A DNA stretch of 64,000 nucleotides from Symsagittifera roscoffensis. Taxonomy: Eukaryota; Xenacoelomorpha; Acoela; Convolutidae. Position numbers and translations under genes: made by a program. The stretch spans positions 36,669,888 to 36,733,887 of the forward strand of contig NC_087065.1 of NCBI RefSeq assembly GCF_963678635.1, written 5' to 3'. Every line of letters starts with the position of its first letter. Positions within the stretch are counted from its first letter, which is position 1. The notes below the pieces were generated by a model. The model saw nothing but the letters and a program-made list of their open reading frames with translations, made no database searches and was not told where the DNA came from. Positions 33,831 to 41,713 of the stretch are shown here, piece by piece.

Positions 33831-34015
33831 TACGAACCATTTTTAGTAGAACAGATATCTTTTTACTATTTGTAATTTTTGTAACATTTCTATCATCCCT
33901 CATCTTGACAATATGCAAATGTATAAAGAAAGCAATCATCACATTCGCCCTCGCAATAATCCTCCTAATTCTTTTTCTAGAAGAATATTATAATAAACAT
34001 AAATTTTTTCACTAA
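33827..34015 (+). CDS. TM2: small hydrophobic membrane protein (62 codons)
   Basis: Starts in the ATGA overlap with TM1, so translation may be coupled to TM1 termination. After MIRTIFSRTD there are two hydrophobic spans (about residues 11-28 and 36-50) separated by CKCIKKAI, then EEYYNKHKFFH. A hairpin-like two-span membrane protein with a short basic loop is the simplest reading. Element D keeps the start (ATGATACGAAGC at about 50717) but is cut there by a duplication breakpoint. Function unknown. Confidence 0.5.
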   Translation: MIRTIFSRTDIFLLFVIFVTFLSSLILTICKCIKKAIITFALAIILLILFLEEYYNKHKFFH

Positions 34016-34027
34016 AAGAATAAATGA

Positions 34028-35155
34028 AAACCATCAAAAATTGCTAACCAACAATCACATAGTCAGTCTTCACCGACATCATCCCCAGAAAACCCGACAA
34101 TACCTACAACTACCCAAAACCCTCAAACATCTACACGAATTTCCTTCCAAGATAACCCATATACCTTTGAAGAACGACACGCTCGCTTATCAGAACCACT
34201 AGAACCAGTTCAACGACAAGCACCTCTAAGTGAACCAACATATAACTTATACCCAACATTACCACAAGAATTAAGTAGAATACGGAATCCTAGTCAAAAC
34301 CAAAATACAGTAGAAATAAATAGACAAATTATAAATCCTCGACGAAACAGAAATTTTCAAACTCCCCGAGTTCATTTTGATATACCTCAATCCCCATCAC
34401 AAAACACTCCAGAAAACCCCATTGGTATATTACCAGAAACCCCTACGCTTCTTTCACAACGTAGCACCTCAAACCTACCATCAGATTACTTAGGTTCAAC
34501 ACCAACATCTGAACAAATACGCGAAAACCCCTTTAACCCTCCAAACCCAGCATCACGACTACCATATTGGACAACACATTCATTCACACAAGGTGAACTA
34601 AATTTAGTCAATGATCCAATAGATATTTCTACGGATACAACAACATCCTCATCACTACCAGAAACATTATCACTACCATCAACACCATCAATAAGCCAGA
34701 TTTCACCACCATTTTTTAGCTTAAATTTCCCAAATAACCTCGACGCTAGATATCGAGAACAATCATCAACAAATATTCCTTTAAGATTAGACTGGAATAC
34801 TTTCACGGCACCTCCACCATTATTTGGACAACACCTAGAAAGTAATTGACTCCACAACTGGGCACTAAACAGACTACAGTATAGACAAGACATCCACGAA
34901 GATATTCGTGCTCATAACATCCAAATACTCCAACAGAATAGTCTACAATTAAAATTTGAAATCACGGTTAAATTAAATAACATTACTCAACATCCCTATC
35001 CATTAAATCCACCAAATATAACAGCTCAATCCCTACCACCACCATTTATAACAACTGAAGTAATATACAAATACGACAGATATACCAAAAAGACAATTGG
35101 TTACATCACATTTTATAACCCATACTCAGGATTGTCGTACACATGTATATTCTAA
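34028..35155 (+). pseudogene. ORF-X: ATG-less Pro/Ser-rich ORF before env
   Basis: The frame is open from the TGA at 34025-34027 to the TAA at 35153-35155 (375 codons), interrupted once by TGA at 34847-34849. I saw no ATG in it. The N-terminal two thirds is rich in Pro, Ser, Thr, Asn and Gln, with acidic TFEERHARLSEP, and is probably disordered. The last about 90 codons look more ordered and hold NxT sites (LNNITQ, PPNITA), ending YNPYSGLSYTCIF. The final 13 nt overlap the env ATG. It could be joined by splicing to an upstream exon (an acceptor-like ACATAGTCAG ends at 34066) or be an N-terminal extension lost from env. No family was recognised. Confidence 0.5.
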
Positions 35156-37761
35156 AAATTTTAATTTTTCTCCAACTCCTTTTTCTAGTAACCTCCAATG
35201 ACAACATAAACCCTTCCCCCCGCACAGGACCCCAAGATTTATTAGTAACACATTACGATTGTGAAGAAAACGAACAAAAAACACTACACAAATATGCAAT
35301 AAATCAAGTATCACAATGCGAAACAGAACCACAAGCCATAGAAACGACAAATGTAATAGCGACACTCTATTCAAAAGCCCGAGCAACAACAGTAATAGGA
35401 TATAAATTCACAGCAACATTTTCTGAAAAGAAAGTACATTGTTCACAAGTTTCAAATGGAAATAAAAACCGACTTGACCACGAATCATTCTACCAAAGTA
35501 ATATCGAACGACTTCTACATCTCAATCCCGAAGATTGTAAAAACGAGTTATTAAGACTCAATATCACAAGAAATAAAAACACTGATAGAAAATTAGTATA
35601 TTTCCAAGTTTTTGCAGATTCTGTACATCAAGCAGAACTTGAAAGATATCAAGGACATATAAAATTAGATGAAAAATACCCATACAACGGCGCACACGGA
35701 AGATTAACTTATGATATACACGATAAACACTGGATACCACACATTGGTATAAATGACCCATCAAACTGCAAAGCAGACACAAAAAATAAAGGATATCAAG
35801 AAATCATGTTTTTTGATTGGAAAATACAACTCGAAAAAATACAACTCACACGCGATTTATCAGACAACACAATGATCTATCAAGGAATTAGATTACCTTG
35901 TAAAAATGACCAAGGCTATTGTGACCCTACAACACGAACACAAGCAACAATTGTTTGGTTCCCTGAAGACACATGTACAACATTCCAAGTAGCAAAAATA
36001 CACGCTCGTATGATAAAATTTCACGAAAAATATTTCATACAATCAATTCCATATGAACAAGTCCATCCATCACGAAGACAAAGTTCTAATTTTAGAAACA
36101 TAGACAATATAGAAAATAAATTGACACGTTTTCAAATATATCAAGAAACAGAACTTGCATGTAAATACAGAAATCCACTTCACAAAACACAATACTCCGA
36201 GATATTAGTTGAATACGAAAAAGGATTCGACATGACCACTGGAAAAGTAAAAATCGACCCATATGCAACAGGTCATCCTCTAAACGAAGGAACATCGTAT
36301 ATACCAGTTGATTTTCAAAAAAGTAAAAATCAACCTGGTGGACATCTAAAACCCCATGATACTAGAAGCACACGTTTACAAGAACTATCACTAATGAATA
36401 GTACATATTTCGGTAACATCCACTATGATATTCACCTCGATATGAAATTAGACTACACAATTAGCCGAATTTTTCAAGAAATGTCACTATCTGAATTAGA
36501 AACACTTCACCAGCTATGCGAATTAGAAAGGACACAAATCCTACAATCACTTGCACTAGCAGTATTAAAAATACCCTACGCAGGGTATTTACTATCAGGA
36601 AATAGATCAAATTTTTTAGACTATGAAGGAAACATTTTATGGTTTTACACTTGTACCAAAAAAGTATCACCACTATATGTTTTTGAAGATAAACGATGCT
36701 ATAAAAGAATCCCTATCTTTTATAAGAATAAAGTACATTTCGTTGACACACTTTCAAGACGAACCTATTTCTGGGATACCGCAGTCCCATGTGGATCAGA
36801 AAACAGCCACAATGTAGTACAACTGAACCCTGATGAAGATAAATATTATCTTCTTACCCCATATCCCACATTAATGCAATCACTCAAAAAAATTTTACCT
36901 GAAAGCATTAGAGCTATTGTTCGAAACCCAAATATTGACTTACAATCAATTGGAATATATTCAAAATCCGATATACAACATCACATTAGAACACAACAAT
37001 TCCAAGAATTATTAACACAAATGGACACGATACAAAGACAATCAATTGACCAAAACTTACGCAAACTTGCCGAAACAGCAGGATTTGCAGATATTTATAC
37101 ACAAGATTATAGCGGATATTTTAAAGACATTAAAGACTATATATATCTAAACGGTGAAAAATACCGACCACAAGATATCTCACCTATAAATATTTTTAGC
37201 TTTGTTACACTCAAAAATGAAATTCTTGATTTTCTAGGATGGCCCTACTACATCTTAGAAAAATTGACTATTTTATACGCAATGTTTAACTTTATAGGAT
37301 TTCTTTTCTCACTCTTAAAAGGAATCTATAATACATGCGCTATACACACACAAGTAAATAGACAAGCAAGTGTAGCACGCATCCTATTTGCAGGATTTTT
37401 TGGAATTTTTTCATCATCAATAAACAAAATTCTTTTAGATGCACGAATAAAAGAATACAACACAAAAATAGCAACCAGACAAAACACATATGACGAAGAA
37501 CATAACAATGTAGACATAACGCCTACAGCACCACAGTTACCACCCCTACCACATAACCATCCATTATCACTAGTCCCACGAAATTTCCGAAATTTAGCAA
37601 TAACACATAACCCAAATTTTAGACCAACCATATCACAAAGTCCCATTCAACATATAAGGACACACCATCCACTGGATGAAAATACATATGAACAAATTAT
37701 TGAACAACCCCATACCACCGCTTTTCAATCTCAAAATAATAATTTTTTTAGCCCACGATGA
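35143..37761 (+). CDS. env: Env-like viral-type glycoprotein (872 codons)
   Basis: Intact ORF. The first 18 residues form a signal peptide (MYILKILIFLQLLFLVTS). A large Cys-containing ectodomain follows with NxS/T sites near residues 140, 418 and 487, then a hydrophobic anchor at about 707-729 (LTILYAMFNFIGFLFSLLKG). A second hydrophobic stretch lies at about 745-766, and a Pro-rich tail contains PTAP at 794-797. A segment reading KYYLLTPYP ... GIYSKSD (about residues 565-610) resembles the pattern in glycoproteins of chuviruses and other mononega-like viruses, which have been captured by other LTR elements; this is from memory and unverified. I see no clear furin site. The ATG overlaps the end of ORF-X by 13 nt and its TGA forms ATGA with the next ORF. 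It would sit in the membrane and could mediate entry; no part is reconstructed here. Confidence 0.7.
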   Translation: MYILKILIFLQLLFLVTSNDNINPSPRTGPQDLLVTHYDCEENEQKTLHKYAINQVSQCETEPQAIETTNVIATLYSKARATTVIGYKFTATFSEKKVHCSQVSNGNKNRLDHESFYQSNIERLLHLNPEDCKNELLRLNITRNKNTDRKLVYFQVFADSVHQAELERYQGHIKLDEKYPYNGAHGRLTYDIHDKHWIPHIGINDPSNCKADTKNKGYQEIMFFDWKIQLEKIQLTRDLSDNTMIYQGIRLPCKNDQGYCDPTTRTQATIVWFPEDTCTTFQVAKIHARMIKFHEKYFIQSIPYEQVHPSRRQSSNFRNIDNIENKLTRFQIYQETELACKYRNPLHKTQYSEILVEYEKGFDMTTGKVKIDPYATGHPLNEGTSYIPVDFQKSKNQPGGHLKPHDTRSTRLQELSLMNSTYFGNIHYDIHLDMKLDYTISRIFQEMSLSELETLHQLCELERTQILQSLALAVLKIPYAGYLLSGNRSNFLDYEGNILWFYTCTKKVSPLYVFEDKRCYKRIPIFYKNKVHFVDTLSRRTYFWDTAVPCGSENSHNVVQLNPDEDKYYLLTPYPTLMQSLKKILPESIRAIVRNPNIDLQSIGIYSKSDIQHHIRTQQFQELLTQMDTIQRQSIDQNLRKLAETAGFADIYTQDYSGYFKDIKDYIYLNGEKYRPQDISPINIFSFVTLKNEILDFLGWPYYILEKLTILYAMFNFIGFLFSLLKGIYNTCAIHTQVNRQASVARILFAGFFGIFSSSINKILLDARIKEYNTKIATRQNTYDEEHNNVDITPTAPQLPPLPHNHPLSLVPRNFRNLAITHNPNFRPTISQSPIQHIRTHHPLDENTYEQIIEQPHTTAFQSQNNNFFSPR

Positions 37762-39566
37762 GCCGACAACTTGGATCCCTACACCGCTCAAATTCCCACC
37801 CAACCAATCTCAACACTCCAATTACAATAATTCCACTTTTTGCTTTCCCACCACCCGATTTCCCAACCAATAATATAACATCAGGCATGAATTCAGACAC
37901 TAATTCACACATCTCAGTTTTATACTCCATCTCACAACTCAATAACCCAGATATTGAAACCCCTGACGAATTTGCAGACTCTGAACCATCTCCATCCAAT
38001 AATTTTCAAACCAATCCCTCAGTTTTTTCGAAACCCCCTTTTCAATCAATCCCACCAAATAACCCACTCCCATCCATTTCTACACCCTCCTATGCTTCAC
38101 AAGTTACCCCAACCTACTCTTCACTTCATTCAGACCGATCATCCAATTCTCCAGACACCCCCCAAATCTCCCAAGAACTAGATAATTTTATCACCTTACA
38201 ACAACAACCCTTTCACCTTGACACGTCAATTATAAACCAGATTTCATCAACCATAGAATCATCAAACCCACCTACCCCTACACCCTCTTCAGCTTATACC
38301 GCATCATTAGCACCATCATCCACATCCACCGAATCATCAGCTAACACTAATAGAGCTTACCGCACTTTCAAAAGAAAATTCCCAAACCATCCATTTCCAA
38401 CAAAACCAGGAACAGCCCGTGAATATATCAATCATCCAAATCACACTAACACGAAAGAATTTTTAGCAATCACTTTACCTTCATTTCCACAGTATACTTT
38501 GAACACCCCTACAGATACTAACGATACACGTAGCTTTGAAGACGAACAAGTTTTAATGCCTACACTCCACTGGACATCATATTATCATTTTACTAATCCC
38601 CTTTGCCTACCTTTATCTAATACTCACATCGATATAGAAAGAAATCAAAATATGCTATATCGACTCACTACACCACTAACACATAGACAATTTACTTACA
38701 TCGGATATAAAAAATCACTAAAAACATACACTGCACCCCAAGCTAACGAATATACGCTAGAATATTACGATCATAATATCATCAGAACTAACCAAGACCA
38801 ATTTTTAGATGATGATCGCTTCGCTAACCCACAAATCACAGAAAAATTTTTCATCAAAACACCATATGTTTTTACACTCAATATATTTGATCGCAAATTC
38901 GACCACATCATTTCTGAAGCACTAACCGACACACAAGCTTACGAAAGTTTTAAAGAAAGATTTCAATTATTTTCACTAACCTTTCATTTCCTTGCACCAC
39001 ATGAACGAGATTTGCACTGCTCACACGACATTATCTTACGCACTAAACAAACCCACACATATACATATTACCGCTTTATACAAAATCACTTTGACCTACA
39101 CACTCCATCAAGACAACCACACCATCGTTTTCAATTTATTAACTCTAAATACACATCACCATTTTTTCTTAACTTCACATATTGCATCAAAGATACTAAC
39201 CTTCACGGTATTCTTCGCAATTACGATCCCATAACCCAAATGTATATTTTTTGTCCCATCACAAAGACCTTCAACGCAGAAGAATCCAGACCCTTCCTTA
39301 TCCCACACGAATTTGTTCAACCTATAGAAATCTCAATATTAGAATTCATCCACAACACTAAATATAACCACAAATTATATAATTTAATCCAAAACACACC
39401 TTATGATTTTGCAGTTGGCACTGAAGAACTAAAAACCATTAAAGCACTTCAATTGCTTTGGCCACTGCTTCAAACTAAAAACATCATTCGCATACTAGCA
39501 AAGTTACTAACAAATTCCGACATAATCCACGACATCTTCCCCCACGGTTTTTTCCCCGACGACTAA
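37758..39566 (+). CDS. Orphan ORF of 602 codons downstream of env
   Basis: Starts within the env stop (ATGA, 37758-37761). Residues 1-215 are rich in Ser, Thr, Pro and Asn and are probably disordered. The remaining roughly 390 residues look globular, with motifs such as YHFTNPLCLPLSN, HDIILRTKQTHTYTYYRF and a C-terminal LQLLWPLLQTKNIIRILAK. There is no signal peptide or membrane span. A decayed copy at 54107-55215 in element D retains FDHII, HLILRKYDP-like and ELLWPLLRTENFIRM-like blocks, so this is a genuine gene of the family. I cannot assign a function; the position after env recalls retroviral 3' accessory genes. A GTAAGTAT lies four bases after its stop. Confidence 0.65.
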   Translation: MSRQLGSLHRSNSHPTNLNTPITIIPLFAFPPPDFPTNNITSGMNSDTNSHISVLYSISQLNNPDIETPDEFADSEPSPSNNFQTNPSVFSKPPFQSIPPNNPLPSISTPSYASQVTPTYSSLHSDRSSNSPDTPQISQELDNFITLQQQPFHLDTSIINQISSTIESSNPPTPTPSSAYTASLAPSSTSTESSANTNRAYRTFKRKFPNHPFPTKPGTAREYINHPNHTNTKEFLAITLPSFPQYTLNTPTDTNDTRSFEDEQVLMPTLHWTSYYHFTNPLCLPLSNTHIDIERNQNMLYRLTTPLTHRQFTYIGYKKSLKTYTAPQANEYTLEYYDHNIIRTNQDQFLDDDRFANPQITEKFFIKTPYVFTLNIFDRKFDHIISEALTDTQAYESFKERFQLFSLTFHFLAPHERDLHCSHDIILRTKQTHTYTYYRFIQNHFDLHTPSRQPHHRFQFINSKYTSPFFLNFTYCIKDTNLHGILRNYDPITQMYIFCPITKTFNAEESRPFLIPHEFVQPIEISILEFIHNTKYNHKLYNLIQNTPYDFAVGTEELKTIKALQLLWPLLQTKNIIRILAKLLTNSDIIHDIFPHGFFPDD

Positions 39567-39569
39567 ACG

Positions 39570-39577
39570 GTAAGTAT
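39570..39577 (+). promoter_or_regulatory. Candidate 5' splice site after the 602-codon ORF
   Basis: GTAAGTAT matches the metazoan donor consensus. A possible acceptor, TATCTTGCAG, ends at about 40654. If used, it would remove part of the 3' region from mRNAs. No transcript evidence. Confidence 0.3.
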
Positions 39578-40621
39578 AATTTATACATATTCTTAACTAA
39601 TAAATTTAAAATAAAACACTAACCATTCTTTATTCATGTCTCATTTAGATTTTTTAGTCTTCATCCCACGATCATCTGCAAAAGAAAAATAAAAAATAGA
39701 AAACTTCTTCGAATTGTTCAATACTCTATTAATATTTTGCACAAGCTAATTTAAATAAAATTCATACCAATGTAGTAAATTAATTTATAAATTGTTTCCC
39801 CACAAGCAGTAAATCTAATAATGATGAAAATTTGTAACTTAATTTTTCCCAAAAACCAACAGTAAATTTGAATTCTATGTAGTAAATTAATAAAACGCAA
39901 ATGCAGTACTAACCTTTTGATATTTTCATTCACTCGCACAAGAATTCTATCCAAACTCGCACAGCTCGCCCACGAAGAATTGTTTAAATAATGAATTTCA
40001 GTTTCAAGCTTTCACACTCAACAACTCTAACACACGATAACAAGTTTCAAACTTTCCTTTAACCCGGTTGGAAAGGAATTATATACTAAACAAAACTAAC
40101 CAATGCAGCTTACTAAACACCACAACACATAGAATAACAGCATGACTAAGAAAAGGAAACCAACGGTACCCAAACCGGATTAACCCAGTTTAAAACTGGA
40201 TAATTTATTCTTTTGAAGACTATTATAAAGTCTAAGAAAGAAATAATAAAACACAAAAAAGTCGAAAGACAAACCCATACCAAAAACAATTTGATTTTTG
40301 AAAAAAAGACACAACCAACGAAACATAAGAAAAACCACAATAAACCCAACATAAAAGGTTATCACATAACAGGACCTCTCACAAAAACCGCACGAAATCA
40401 TACTCCCACTCCTGGCCTAACCCACCAGAGAGGACGTCCTGAGCATGCTCTATAGCCGGCCTAACCCACCGCGCTACATCCACGCTTTGTGACCACACTC
40501 CTATTTTTAATAAGAGGTACTCAAGGGTGAGTAACTCTTCAAAATAACTGAACTAAAACAGAAAGCTTTTGTGAAAACAACTAACCAAAATCATAACTAA
40601 AACACTAAATTAATAAAAATT

Positions 40622-40915
40622 TTATAAAATGTAAATTATATCTTGCAGTATATAGATCAGCATACAACACCAAAGACGAACATCCAAAGACAAAATGACC
40701 CCACTACACTCGAAAAAGAATGGCCAACCACAATCAATATGCCGCCCACAATCACAACTCAAAGGATTTAGAGTACGACTTGACTTCGCAGAAAAGGACT
40801 TCATTGAACTAGAACAATGACCACCTCGATGTTCAAGTATACGTACAGATCCGAGTAACCAGGCATCCCCTCCACGCACAATCTCCACGCCCTTCCCAGA
40901 CAAGGTCAAACACAA
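40622..40915 (-). CDS. Antisense ORF in the 3' region of element A (97 codons)
   Basis: Minus-strand ORF starting MCLTLSGKG with a block RILEHRGGHCSSSMKSFSAK and SCDCGRHIDCG. A minus-strand ORF at 62869-63177 in element D has RMLSRHRLGHCSSSMGTFAAK and SCETSDYG at the same place, and element B shows a frameshifted version (about 8090-8250). The open frame and block could reflect selection on an antisense protein or simply DNA-level relatedness of the 3' regions. The plus strand across the same block is also partly open. No known domain. Confidence 0.25.
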   Translation of the reverse strand: MCLTLSGKGVEIVRGGDAWLLGSVRILEHRGGHCSSSMKSFSAKSSRTLNPLSCDCGRHIDCGWPFFFECSGVILSLDVRLWCCMLIYILQDIIYIL

Positions 40916-41149
40916 AGAAGTTCTCTACATGAAACGAAAAAACCTGTCATAGCCAACCATTCTGAAATCAGATTTGAGTTTGTTGCGAAAACCCAGTCGT
41001 TGTCATGAGAAGACACAACGATTGAATCTGGAACTTCTCTAACAAGAGAACCCAGACGAAATAAGATGTTCGCCAAATACCAACGTCCATCATCCATCTT
41101 TTGAATTGCAGAAAGACTATTCTAAAAAACTCTGTAAAACCCGGATGGG

Positions 41150-41513
41150 TGGAACCTGATCTAAACTACATTTTATGATTGGATAAATTAGATATTTTAC
41201 CACTGTAAAGTATTTAATATTAACCAATCATGATCCATCTAACTAACAACCCACTTATTTGTAAGTGCTGAATATACTTGTAATTTCAGCACCAGAGAGA
41301 TTTGAATTTAACTTAGAAATTAGTTGACTCTCCAAGAAGACTTCAGCAGCCGCCGCAACAAACCAGTATACCCTAGATCTATTGAGCCTAGCAGAGACTA
41401 GTTAAACAACCTGAGACTAGATAGTATAAGAGTAAGATTAGGATCGGTATAAGACTAAGAAGTTGCAACGAATCTATCCGGCCGAAAATAAGATAGCGTG
41501 ACGAGCAGACGGT
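41150..41513 (+). repeat. 3' LTR of element A (truncated by the gap)
   Basis: Starts TGGAACCTG right after the purine-rich GGATGGG and matches the 5' LTR until the run of N. Differences include two substitutions in the stem-loop arm, a GCC insertion and one extra A near 41467. About 50 more bases would be needed to reach its end, so neither the end nor the target duplication can be read. Confidence 0.92.
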
Positions 41514-41713
41514 NNNNNNNNNNNNNNNNNNNNNNNNNNNNNNNNNNNNNNNNNNNNNNNNNNNNNNNNNNNNNNNNNNNNNNNNNNNNNNNNNNNNNNN
41601 NNNNNNNNNNNNNNNNNNNNNNNNNNNNNNNNNNNNNNNNNNNNNNNNNNNNNNNNNNNNNNNNNNNNNNNNNNNNNNNNNNNNNNNNNNNNNNNNNNNN
41701 NNNNNNNNNNNNN
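41514..41713. other. Assembly gap (200 N)
   Basis: Exactly 200 undetermined bases; the round length suggests a placeholder. The left edge lies inside the 3' LTR of element A and the right edge is in host-like sequence. The true length and any further insertion are unknown. Confidence 0.98.

Larger units (their letters stand above)
39567..41149 (+). other. 3' region of element A
   Basis: About 1.58 kb without a plus-strand gene. From about 39980 it is homologous to 7430-8585 (B) and 62550-63517 (D). It contains AACCCGGTTGGAAAGGAATTATA (by position 40064-40083), CATGCTCTATAGCCGGCC (40444-40461) and, directly before the LTR, CCCGGATGGG as the likely polypurine tract (41140-41149). Minus-strand ORFs here are discussed separately. 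A consensus splice donor GTAAGTAT sits at 39570-39577. Confidence 0.7.
22504..41513 (+). mobile_element. Element A: about 19-kb complex gag-pol-env LTR element
   Basis: Bounded by 5' LTR 22504-22913 and 3' LTR 41150 to the assembly gap. The LTRs differ at about 4 substitutions and 2 indels in about 360 bp, so the insertion is fairly young. The pol order protease-RT-RNase H-integrase with a GPY/F module places it with Ty3/gypsy (Metaviridae). It is far longer than usual members and carries extra ORFs: a small leader ORF, an ATG-less ORF before gag, two small hydrophobic ORFs, an ATG-less Pro/Ser-rich ORF, a glycoprotein-like ORF and a 602-codon orphan ORF. Gag, pol and the Pro/Ser-rich ORF are interrupted by frameshifts or stops. 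The sense strand is rich in A and poor in G. Confidence 0.9.

Noticed and set aside
34486-34893. 135-codon minus-strand ORF
   Set aside because: It lies opposite the Pro/Ser-rich ORF-X frame; low-complexity antisense of the ATG-less plus frame explains it.
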